DNA of 9,628 nt from contig JALNYB010000049.1 of NCBI GenBank assembly GCA_023230065.1, positions 1 through 9,628 on the forward strand, given 5' to 3'. Numbering within the stretch: position 1 is the first letter of the stretch; the number at the start of each line of letters is the position of its first letter. A model generated the notes under the pieces. That model worked only from the letters and a program-made list of their open reading frames with translations. It was not told the origin of the DNA and did not search any database. Below, one piece after another: positions 1 to 6,248 of the stretch. The stretch comes from Candidatus Methanomethylophilaceae archaeon. Lineage in GTDB: Archaea; Thermoplasmatota; Thermoplasmata; Methanomassiliicoccales; Methanomethylophilaceae. The position numbers were made by a program, and so were the translations under genes.

Positions 1-343
1 TGTACTCCATTCCGATCTCTGCAAGGATCTTGTTGATTGCTGCAAGTTTATCGGCGTTGTTATTGAGCTCGTGTGCGGCCTCGAAGAGTGACCCGTAACA
101 TCCGTTACAGATGGTGACTATGGGAAGTCCCATTTTCTCTGCAAGAGCAAGGTTCCTCGCTGCTGCTGCAAGCCATGCGTCTCTGCTGAATGCTCTGATA
201 ACTCCCGGTGCAGGACAGCATGATGCGTCCTGAATATCGACGAGTTCGAGTCCGAGCCTTTCAGATATAACACGGGTAGATTTCTCCAGACCCGGATATC
301 TGAGTGGTGCTATGCAACCTAAGAAAAATGCGTATTTAGCCAT
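1..343 (-). CDS. hdrB: HdrB, heterodisulfide reductase subunit B (partial, N-terminal 114 residues)
   Basis: This is the N-terminal part of HdrB, the subunit carrying the non-cubane [4Fe-4S] clusters that reduce the CoM-S-S-CoB heterodisulfide at the end of methanogenesis. The start is the ATG at 343-341, giving MAKYAFFLGC. One full CCG-type cysteine motif is visible: C10, then 31 residues, C42-C43 (SCCPAPG), 35 residues, C79-x2-C82. This matches the family spacing CX31-39CCX35-36CXXC. The second CCG motif lies beyond the left edge; the family is usually near 300 residues, so roughly a third is present. Only 5 bp separate it from the hdrC stop codon, so the two are almost certainly co-transcribed, with hdrC first. 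No hdrA is in view. No frameshift or missing residue is seen in the visible part. Confidence 0.96.
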   Translation of the reverse strand, partial: MAKYAFFLGCIAPLRYPGLEKSTRVISERLGLELVDIQDASCCPAPGVIRAFSRDAWLAAAARNLALAEKMGLPIVTICNGCYGSLFEAAHELNNNADKLAAINKILAEIGMEY

Positions 344-348
344 TAATA

Positions 349-855
349 TCACTCCACGATCTTGTTAAATCCTGTTGCTTTCAGGATCTTGTCCACATCT
401 TCCATTGCTTTCTTGTTGGAAAGTACTGTGGGCGGTATCTCAGGAAGACCCATTGAGCTTCTGAGTGCTTTTATCTTATCATTGATTCCAACCGTGTGAC
501 CAGTCTTGTAGAAGCTTGCTGCGGTCTTCTTGTGGTTGTCATATATGTGACCTTCTGCAACTGCAATATTCCTCAATGCTATTACAACATCGACGATCGG
601 AACTGAACGGGGACATCTCTCTACACAGGTGTAGCATGTGCTGCACTCCCAGAGTTCCTCACTGTTGACTATTTGGTCTTTGAGCCCAAGCTGCGCCATT
701 CTCATGAGCTTTCTGACTCTATATGATGTGCGCCTTCCTGAAGGACAGCTGGCTGTGCATGTTCCACATTGGAAACACATTTTAACATCTTCGCCACCTG
801 CGGCTACAATTTCTGCTTCAAATTCGGGATTTGGCTTTATCTCCGTAATATTCAC
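349..855 (-). CDS. hdrC: HdrC, heterodisulfide reductase subunit C
   Basis: HdrC is a ferredoxin-like subunit that passes electrons from HdrA to HdrB in the cytoplasmic heterodisulfide reductase complex. The protein is 168 residues, a normal length for the family. It has two classic [4Fe-4S] motifs: C27, C30, C33, C37-P and C71, C74, C77, C81-P (CxxCxxCxxxCP twice). The start is the GTG at 855-853; the next in-frame ATG (residue 26) would cut into the first cluster motif, so the GTG is well supported. The bases around it read AGGTGA, which resembles a Shine-Dalgarno core, but no separate site lies upstream; a leaderless or nearly leaderless message from the AT boxes at 882-908 is plausible. 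It is followed after 5 bp by hdrB. The gene ends in TGA. Confidence 0.96.
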   Translation of the reverse strand: MNITEIKPNPEFEAEIVAAGGEDVKMCFQCGTCTASCPSGRRTSYRVRKLMRMAQLGLKDQIVNSEELWECSTCYTCVERCPRSVPIVDVVIALRNIAVAEGHIYDNHKKTAASFYKTGHTVGINDKIKALRSSMGLPEIPPTVLSNKKAMEDVDKILKATGFNKIVE

Positions 856-881
856 CTATGAGGCACAAAACAGTTAACGTA

Positions 882-908
882 TTTAAAATCTGAAGATTGG
901 TATATATT
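882..908 (-). promoter_or_regulatory. Candidate archaeal promoter (AT boxes) for hdrCB
   Basis: On the minus strand, two AT-rich boxes precede the hdrC GTG at 855. One is TATATA-like at about 901-908; the other is TTTTAAAT-like at about 881-888. Archaeal TATA boxes centre about 26-27 bp upstream of the transcript start. The nearer box would therefore start RNA at about 857, nearly leaderless, and the farther box at about 878, with a leader of some 22 nt that has no clear Shine-Dalgarno. Which one is used cannot be told from the sequence. Confidence 0.45.
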
Positions 909-910
909 GA

Positions 911-930
911 TATTACCGTTTAAGGTAATA
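911..930. repeat. Perfect inverted repeat TATTACC-N6-GGTAATA, candidate operator upstream of hdrCB
   Basis: Two perfect 7-bp arms, TATTACC (911-917) and GGTAATA (924-930), flank a 6-bp spacer (GTTTAA). The element lies 2 bp past the stop codon of the regulator gene (933) and just upstream of the TATATA-like box of hdrCB. That position suits binding by a dimeric regulator. It could instead be a weak hairpin ending the regulator transcript, but the stem is AT-rich and no U-tract follows it on the minus strand, so an operator is preferred. This is inference from symmetry and position only. Confidence 0.4.
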
Positions 931-932
931 CA

Positions 933-1760
933 TTATTTGATGTGCCTAGCTAACAATGCTTTTACAAGTTTGGAAACTATCTTGGTTTCCTTACGGTAGA
1001 TAGCAGTTATAGCATGCTTTAAAATCTTAGGATCGACAGCACTTTTCATCCTTAATCCCTTTCTGATCAACAAAAACTCATCGACGAAAAAACTCTTATT
1101 GGATCCCAATAGTTCGGGAAGAGAGAATGTCTCTGAATCCACAGAATAACTTCTTCCCATGGTATCCAGAAACATATATGCAACCCTCTGTGCACCATAC
1201 CTGTAACGTATGAATGAAGATCCGTTATCTACGAGGACCATTCCCATGTATCCTATCTCGATACCTTCAAACTCATCTCCATCGAAAAGATACAGAGGAT
1301 CGTCGATTATCGCAAAATCAGCAAGATTCTCTTTCATCATCCTGAGATTGTGCCTATCATCAGATATGACCAACTCTACATCCATCATCTTCAATGCAGA
1401 CAGAACTGACATCATGAGGTCTTCTGTTACAGGACTGCAACATATAGTAAAGGGATGATCATCAGAACATCTCAATTCCATAGATGTGAAAGTTTCTATT
1501 ATTCTCCTGCCTTCTTCAGTCAGTATTGTACCTGCGGGCGTGGATTTGGTTATTGAAGTACCTGCGGCATCCTCTATTATCTGGATATACCTATGAACGA
1601 CCGGTACAGATATTCCTAGCGCCCTCGCCGCAGCTGTCTTACTTCCTTTTTCAGCAACAGCAACCAATACCTCTAACTGACGGTTCGTGACGATGTGCCC
1701 ATTTATGTTTTGTTCCGTTCTTACGGTGAGATCCACATTATGTGTAATCGCACATAACAT
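933..1760 (-). CDS. LysR/ModE-like winged-helix transcriptional regulator
   Basis: A DNA-binding regulator of 275 residues. Residues about 25-90 (from TNRQLEVLVAVAEKGSKTAA through TPAGTILTEEGR) form the typical LysR/ModE helix-turn-helix: LEVLVAVAEKGSKTAAARAL then GISVPVVHRYIQIIED, closing with the LTEEGR turn. The rest, about residues 100-255, looks like a reduced substrate-binding (periplasmic-binding-protein-like) effector domain (TICCSPVTEDLM, ADFAIIDDPLYLF), followed by a basic C-terminal stretch. The ligand cannot be read off; a CC pair at the domain entry might be a metal or redox site, which is speculation. The start used is the ATG at 1760-1758; an in-frame GTG at codon 9 is an alternative. 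It is divergent from the DUF1538 operon (69-bp gap), the classic place for a LysR-type target, and is also directly upstream of hdrCB on the same strand. It ends in TAA. Confidence 0.8.
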   Translation of the reverse strand: MLCAITHNVDLTVRTEQNINGHIVTNRQLEVLVAVAEKGSKTAAARALGISVPVVHRYIQIIEDAAGTSITKSTPAGTILTEEGRRIIETFTSMELRCSDDHPFTICCSPVTEDLMMSVLSALKMMDVELVISDDRHNLRMMKENLADFAIIDDPLYLFDGDEFEGIEIGYMGMVLVDNGSSFIRYRYGAQRVAYMFLDTMGRSYSVDSETFSLPELLGSNKSFFVDEFLLIRKGLRMKSAVDPKILKHAITAIYRKETKIVSKLVKALLARHIK

Positions 1761-1829
1761 AGAATAGGTTTTGTATGATGCGGAAATAATGATTTAATAG
1801 ACCCAAAGATATACCTGTTCGGAGAATGC
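1761..1829. promoter_or_regulatory. Divergent promoter region, regulator gene / DUF1538 operon
   Basis: This 69-bp gap separates the regulator start (1760, minus) from the DUF1538 start (1830, plus). A box reading ATTTAATA on the plus strand (1792-1799) reads TATTAAAT on the minus strand. It sits about 30-35 bp from both start codons, so it could serve as a TATA element in either direction. A Shine-Dalgarno-like GGAG (1821-1824) lies 5 bp before the DUF1538 ATG. I found no convincing dyad for the regulator within the gap. Confidence 0.45.
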
Positions 1830-3317
1830 ATGGATTTTAAACTAAAATTTGGAGAGGTCGTCAAAACAACCGTCCCGATTGTGATCCTGTTGTTCGTACT
1901 TTACATACTACTCCTTAAACCAGACATCTCGAACATCTTCTTCTTCCTGGTCTGCTGTATTTTGGTGATTATCGGATTCACATTGTTCTTACGCGGAGTG
2001 GATATAGGTATAATGCCTATGGGGGTTGCCATAGGATCACAGATGCCAAAAAGGAACTCCATTCTATTCATAATCGGCGTCATAATCGTTATAAGTTTTA
2101 CGATAACCATAGCAGAGCCGGATGTGAATGTGTTCACATGGATGGTAGCAGACCTTTATCCGACAGTGAATCAGACCGCGCTTGTGCTAGCTATTGCTAC
2201 AGGAGTAGCTGTTTTTCTTGTGATTGCCGCATTGAGAATATTGAAACATATATCCCTGCGCCTTCTACTGACCATCGGATACCTTGTCATAATCATATTA
2301 GCGATCTTAACCCCCGATACATTCATGGGTATCGCTTTCGATTCCGGAGGTGTCACCACTGGACCTATGACAATACCTGTCCTCATAGCATTAGGTCTCG
2401 GTATCTGTTCGGTGGTTGCCTCCAGATCAGATCTGGATAGTTTCGGAATGGTCGGATTGGCATCCATAGGGCCAGTGATCACAGTACTCGTATATGGATT
2501 GCTGATCGATACGTCCACTACCGCCAATATGGCATCTGATGCTATAATAGCCAGCGAATCGACTATCAACATAGGAGGCAGCATACTAGGAGAGATGTTT
2601 GAAGATACAATCGACGTCTTTTCAGCCGTACTTCCTCTATATGCGATATTCGCCATATTCCAGAAATTCTTCCTAAAATACTCTTGGAGAGACTTCAGGA
2701 TAATGACGATAGGTATCCTGATGGCATCATTTGGAATGATAATATTCCTTACAGGAATTTATGCGGCATTCATGCCCGTATCAAAAAATCTCGGAATATA
2801 TCTGATCAATAACGATTGTAATCTGGTCGTCCTTGCAATCGGTATTATACTTGGATTCTTGGTTATGATCTCGGAACCTGCCGTGAATATCTTGGGATCC
2901 CAAGTGGAAAATGCATCTCAAGGAATGTTCTCAAAGAAACTCATAACGATTATAATGGCTGTCGGTGTCTCTGCGTTTGTGGGTGCAGGAATGTATCTAC
3001 TGTCGCTGGGCGCGATGTCAATATATTATATTTTACCGATTTATGGTATTGCCATCATATTATTATGGATAATGGACAAGAGTCTTATCGGAATAACATA
3101 CGATGCTGGCGGTGTAGCCACAGGCCCTGTATCAGTCGCAATAATAATGACAATGTACATAGGAATGGCCAGCGCAAAATATACTGGACCTGATGCCATA
3201 ATAAACGGTTTCGGAATAATAGCGATGATAGCATTAGCACCTATTATCTCACTATCTATTCTAGGAGTAGCAATAAGGGTAGTTAAATGCAGAAAACAAT
3301 ACAAAGAAAGTTCGTGA
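1830..3317 (+). CDS. DUF1538 family integral membrane protein, two-repeat form (candidate cation/H+ antiporter)
   Basis: A very hydrophobic 495-residue membrane protein with roughly twelve or more helices. It contains two homologous halves. In the first, an SFTITIAEPDVN helix (E96) is followed 75 residues later by FDSGGVTTGP (D171). In the second, VMISEPAVN (E349) is followed 76 residues later by YDAGGVATGP (D425). The repeat offset is thus about 253 residues. These are the DUF1538 signature motifs; many bacteria carry the two halves as separate proteins. From memory, the Halomonas pair UmpA/UmpB was reported to act together as a Na+(Li+,K+)/H+ antiporter, so cation transport is the best guess, and the buried acidic pairs E96/D171 and E349/D425 are candidate ion sites. 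The substrate here is not established. A GGAG at 1821-1824 supports the ATG at 1830. The PII-like gene follows after 4 bp. Confidence 0.88.
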   Translation: MDFKLKFGEVVKTTVPIVILLFVLYILLLKPDISNIFFFLVCCILVIIGFTLFLRGVDIGIMPMGVAIGSQMPKRNSILFIIGVIIVISFTITIAEPDVNVFTWMVADLYPTVNQTALVLAIATGVAVFLVIAALRILKHISLRLLLTIGYLVIIILAILTPDTFMGIAFDSGGVTTGPMTIPVLIALGLGICSVVASRSDLDSFGMVGLASIGPVITVLVYGLLIDTSTTANMASDAIIASESTINIGGSILGEMFEDTIDVFSAVLPLYAIFAIFQKFFLKYSWRDFRIMTIGILMASFGMIIFLTGIYAAFMPVSKNLGIYLINNDCNLVVLAIGIILGFLVMISEPAVNILGSQVENASQGMFSKKLITIIMAVGVSAFVGAGMYLLSLGAMSIYYILPIYGIAIILLWIMDKSLIGITYDAGGVATGPVSVAIIMTMYIGMASAKYTGPDAIINGFGIIAMIALAPIISLSILGVAIRVVKCRKQYKESS

Positions 3318-3321
3318 TAAA

Positions 3322-3705
3322 ATGACATATAAATCAGATATGCACCTAATTATCCTTTCTGTACGGAAAGGATTCAGTACGGCTGTAGTGGCTTCCATAT
3401 CCGACAAGGTCGTCGGAAAATGTCAGATACTATACGGAAGTAATATTCCAAATGAACATAAAGCAGGCCTTCTGGGAATCACATTGAAAGAAGAGGATGA
3501 GATGATCATAACAGTAGTTCATACATCGAAGTTGGATGAAGTACTACAAACAGCGATAGAAGTGGGCGGCCTTAATACTCCCCAAAGCGGAATGTGCATG
3601 ACAATTCCGTTGGACAGAATGTACATCGCAGATACGATCGACGAAAAACCATCTATACCTACGGATGCACCTGCAGACCTTGTGCACCCAAAAGACGAGA
3701 ATTGA
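3322..3705 (+). CDS. PII-like signalling protein (GlnB/GlnK superfamily, shortened T-loop)
   Basis: A 127-residue soluble protein with the PII-like ferredoxin fold. It has a first strand LIILSVRKGFSTAVVASI, a Y-G-S turn near residue 39, a central strand EDEMIITVVH, helix TSKLDEVLQTAIEVGG, and a last strand SGMCMTIPLDRMYIAD. Canonical PII has a long T-loop with the uridylylated Tyr in a Y-[KR]-G-[AS]-[AE]-Y motif. Here that loop is short (about residues 41-55) and the motif is absent, so classical uridylylation is unlikely; nucleotide or other small-ligand sensing is possible. It lies 4 bp after the DUF1538 transporter and 1 bp before the M52 protease gene. PII-type proteins commonly gate the membrane transporter encoded beside them (as GlnK does for AmtB), so control of the DUF1538 protein is the natural inference. 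The last 25 residues are charged and probably disordered. Confidence 0.78.
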   Translation: MTYKSDMHLIILSVRKGFSTAVVASISDKVVGKCQILYGSNIPNEHKAGLLGITLKEEDEMIITVVHTSKLDEVLQTAIEVGGLNTPQSGMCMTIPLDRMYIADTIDEKPSIPTDAPADLVHPKDEN

Positions 3706-3706
3706 A

Positions 3707-4216
3707 ATGACCAGCAATAAATTACAAAATAGATTCTTGGTCATAGGACTTGGCAGCCCCATTATGACCGACGATGCCATAGGCCTGAAAATAGCAGAAG
3801 CAATCGAAGAGTTACACCTTCCCGATGTAGACACGTTGCAAGAAGCAATAGGGGGGTTGGAGATCCTTCCTATGATACACGGCTACAGATTCGCGATAAT
3901 AGTAGATGCCATTCAGACTTATCAATACAAACCTGGCACAGTAATGATATTCAATCCTGAAGATTTCGATTCAACGATAAAAGAGGCTTCTGCACACGAT
4001 GTTAATCTTGCAACAGCTATGAAAATGGGAAGGGATATGGATCCTGACATAATGCCGGAATCTGTCAGATTTGTTGCTGTAGAAGTAGAGGACATCCAAA
4101 CCATGAGTGAAAGCATGACCGAAAAAGTGGCCGCTGCTGTCGAACATGCTAAGGATGCCGTACTTTACATAATGAATGAACTTAGATGTCCAACTGAACC
4201 GGATCAAACTTCTTGA
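3707..4216 (+). CDS. M52-family hydrogenase maturation protease-like protein
   Basis: A 169-residue protein of the HybD/HyaD/FrcD fold, which removes the C-terminal peptide of the [NiFe]-hydrogenase large subunit after nickel insertion. The start is the ATG at 3707, one base after the PII stop; a longer in-frame reading from 3665 would add 14 residues that overlap the PII gene and look unrelated to the family. The family motif is present as LVIGLGSPIMTDDAIG (residues 11-26). All three metal-ligand positions of HybD (E16, D62, H93) have counterparts: D23 (an Asp replacing Glu), D67 in IIVDAI, and H97 in SAHDVN. It is therefore probably active. No hydrogenase gene is in the window, so its target is unknown. 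Its last 35 bp overlap the end of the convergent M16 gene. Confidence 0.87.
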   Translation: MTSNKLQNRFLVIGLGSPIMTDDAIGLKIAEAIEELHLPDVDTLQEAIGGLEILPMIHGYRFAIIVDAIQTYQYKPGTVMIFNPEDFDSTIKEASAHDVNLATAMKMGRDMDPDIMPESVRFVAVEVEDIQTMSESMTEKVAAAVEHAKDAVLYIMNELRCPTEPDQTS

Positions 4217-5456
4217 TATCCCTGTTTCCCTGTCCTAGAACGGTTATATTGAGTCTGTCTGCTCTGATCAGATCGTCTGCTACATGCATTACTTGCTCTT
4301 CAGTAACATCCTCTATATCCTGAAGACGTTTTTCCAATGAACGATATTTGCCATTAAGCATAAAGTCTCTTCCGAGTCTGTACATCCTATGTTCTGTAGA
4401 CTCCATGGATCTTACAATAGCTCCCTTGATGAGTTTCTTTGTTCTGTCAAGTTCACCTTTCTCCAATCCGCCGTCCTTCATATCTTTGAAGACCTTTGCG
4501 GTAGTCTCTACAGCTTCCACAACATTCGCATCAGTAGATGACATGTATGTTACCATCGCAGCAGAATCACTGTTCTGTTCCACGGCTGTATATACGGAAT
4601 AAACAAGAGCCTTCTTCTCTCTTACGTTCTGGAAAAGCCTTGAACTTGTTCCTGAACCCAGAATTGCTCCAAGAAGCAATGCTGGGGTACGATTCGGATC
4701 ATCAGGAGAATACGCTGGAAAACCTATTCCAGTGTGACAGTGTTCCGACTTATTCTTCACGAATTTATAGTACTGTTTAGGCATAGGCGGTGCAGTTCTC
4801 TTTATGACCTTCTTTCCAGTCATTCCATCGAACTTCTCAGATGCCCATGCTTTTGTATCTTCGATATCTACATTTCCTACTGCAATTACTGCAAGATTCG
4901 GTATACCATATCTCTCATCATAGTATTCCTTCAATTCTTTGGATCCGAGACCTTTGACTATCTCGATCTTTCCACCTTCATCTTGACAAAGAGCGTGTCC
5001 TCTCCAGAGATTCTGTGAAAAAAGATCATGAATATATGACTCTGGCTCATTCTCGATCATGCTGAGTTCTTGAAGTACGATCTTCTTTTCAAGATCTACA
5101 TCGTTATCAGTTATAAGTGGATTCGCGACAATATCCGACACCATCTCCTTGGCCACGTCCTTGGTCTCTTTGATGGTCACACCGTAGAACGCAGTTAATT
5201 CCCTGCCTGTGAATGCATTGAGCTCTCCTCCGGCCCCTTCCATCTCCTTTGCCATCTGATATGATGTACGCGTCTTGGTCTCCCTGAAAACTACATGTTC
5301 CAATAAATGGGAAAGCCCGAAGATTTCCGGATATTCATCCCTAGACCCTGTTCCCACAGCAATCATGTATCCTGAACTTTCACAGCCGGGTATAAACTCG
5401 GTAACAACTGGGACTCCGCCATCGGTTTTTGCAAATGAAATGTTATTTCCACTCAT
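4182..5456 (-). CDS. M16 family zinc metallopeptidase (processing-peptidase/PqqL-like)
   Basis: A 424-residue M16B-type peptidase that should cut small or unfolded polypeptides inside a clamshell. The inverted zinc motif HLLEH is at residues 50-54, and the third ligand, E130 (VLQELS), lies 75 residues after the last His, the spacing expected for M16 (HxxEHx74-76E). The C-terminal half carries the substrate-binding signature SRLFQNVREK...LVYSVY (conserved R and Y). The enzyme therefore looks complete and catalytic, unlike many paired M16 proteins where one partner is dead. No signal peptide is seen, so it is probably cytoplasmic. The start is placed at the ATG at 5456; an in-frame ATG three codons upstream (5465) is also possible, but it lies too close to the AT box at 5478-5488. 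The gene overlaps the end of the M52 gene by 35 bp and ends in TAA. Confidence 0.93.
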   Translation of the reverse strand: MSGNNISFAKTDGGVPVVTEFIPGCESSGYMIAVGTGSRDEYPEIFGLSHLLEHVVFRETKTRTSYQMAKEMEGAGGELNAFTGRELTAFYGVTIKETKDVAKEMVSDIVANPLITDNDVDLEKKIVLQELSMIENEPESYIHDLFSQNLWRGHALCQDEGGKIEIVKGLGSKELKEYYDERYGIPNLAVIAVGNVDIEDTKAWASEKFDGMTGKKVIKRTAPPMPKQYYKFVKNKSEHCHTGIGFPAYSPDDPNRTPALLLGAILGSGTSSRLFQNVREKKALVYSVYTAVEQNSDSAAMVTYMSSTDANVVEAVETTAKVFKDMKDGGLEKGELDRTKKLIKGAIVRSMESTEHRMYRLGRDFMLNGKYRSLEKRLQDIEDVTEEQVMHVADDLIRADRLNITVLGQGNRDIKKFDPVQLDI

Positions 5457-5512
5457 AATAATCATCGGTATGATACGTTAAATTAATAGTTTAGTGCTAT
5501 ATGTTAGGTTTG
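5457..5512. promoter_or_regulatory. Compact divergent promoter between M16 and PAC2 genes
   Basis: If both genes begin at their second ATG (5456 minus, 5513 plus), the gap is 56 bp and holds one AT-rich box, TTAAATTAATA at 5478-5488. The box is about 27-30 bp from each start codon, the distance expected for near-leaderless archaeal transcripts in both directions. With the first ATGs (5465 and 5501) the gap is only 35 bp, and either start codon would fall upstream of its predicted transcript start. Neither gene has a strong Shine-Dalgarno; PAC2 has a weak AGG at 5506-5508. Confidence 0.45.
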
Positions 5513-6244
5513 ATGTCTGACTTCGAAGTTATCAGGTATAACGAGAAAAAATACGAAAACTCAATAGCGATCGTAGGGTTTCCGAGTGTAGGTCTGATCG
5601 GATCTATTCTCTCAAGTTACATAAGCAGAGAGTTGAAAATGAATGTCATCGCAGGCATGACGGCATCTGATCTTCCACCGTATGCCTTTCTTCAGAACGG
5701 CATCCCATATCCACCTATACGCATTTATGTATGCAGTATGGAAAACTCGGAAAAATATTCCAACATACTGGTTATAACATCAGAAATCTCTCCGAAGCCC
5801 GAACAATGCCATGATCTTGCACGTGCGATCCTTAGATTATTGAAAGAATACGGAGTAACTAAGACCATCGTATTGGAAGGCGTACCGCAATATGATGATG
5901 ACCACACCATCATAGCCTGTGGAACCGTCCAGGCCAGCAGAGATCAGATACAAAAGCTTAACCTTCGTGAATTAAAAGACGGATTGATACGCGGACTTAC
6001 TGGATTATTATTATTCGAGGGACAAAGATCCGACACGGATCTCACAGTTCTTATGTGTCCGGCAAACCCTGCACTGCCGGATCCAGGATCCGCAGCGACA
6101 GTCCTTGAACCTCTTACAAAAATAATTCCCGGACTGAAACTTGATGAGGAACCACTGTACAAAGAGGCAGAGGAAATAAAAAAGAACATCAAAGCACAGG
6201 CAGAACACGAACAAACAGCTGGCAGTCAACAGCTCTACGGATGA
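5513..6244 (+). CDS. PAC2 family proteasome assembly chaperone / proteasome activator (PbaB-like)
   Basis: A 243-residue archaeal PAC2-family protein. The N-terminal PAC2 motif is SIAIVGFPSVGLIGSILSSY (residues 17-36). It is followed by ASDLPPYAFLQNG, the ISPKP loop, the strand TIVLEGVPQY, the segment GLIRGLTGLLLF and the CPANPALPDPGSA stretch, all in family order. The C-terminus is a charged, likely helical or disordered arm ending in Leu-Tyr-Gly. That is an HbYX (hydrophobic-Tyr-any) tail, the motif by which PAN, Rpt proteins and the archaeal activator PbaB dock into pockets of the 20S alpha-ring. The protein is therefore more likely a PbaB-type activator or assembly factor than the tail-less PbaA type. 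The ATG at 5513 is preferred over the one at 5501 because of promoter spacing. It heads an operon with arginine decarboxylase, 4 bp downstream. Confidence 0.9.
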   Translation: MSDFEVIRYNEKKYENSIAIVGFPSVGLIGSILSSYISRELKMNVIAGMTASDLPPYAFLQNGIPYPPIRIYVCSMENSEKYSNILVITSEISPKPEQCHDLARAILRLLKEYGVTKTIVLEGVPQYDDDHTIIACGTVQASRDQIQKLNLRELKDGLIRGLTGLLLFEGQRSDTDLTVLMCPANPALPDPGSAATVLEPLTKIIPGLKLDEEPLYKEAEEIKKNIKAQAEHEQTAGSQQLYG

Positions 6245-6248
6245 TCTC

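Noticed and set aside
638..877. Plus-strand open frame opposite hdrC, running into the hdrC promoter
   Set aside because: Low-complexity, Ser/Leu-rich translation with no family resemblance; it is opposite conserved ferredoxin motifs.
911..930. The inverted repeat as an intrinsic terminator of the regulator gene
   Set aside because: The stem is short and AT-rich and is not followed by a U-tract on the minus strand; its place beside the hdrCB AT box suits an operator better.
2171..2656. A 161-residue open frame on the minus strand inside the DUF1538 gene
   Set aside because: It lies fully antisense to a clear membrane-protein gene and has no domain, start signal or biased composition of its own; it results from the codon pattern of the real gene.
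3665..3706. A longer N-terminus for the M52 protease starting at 3665
   Set aside because: The 14 extra residues overlap the PII gene and do not resemble the family; the ATG at 3707 gives the tight operon spacing and the normal length.
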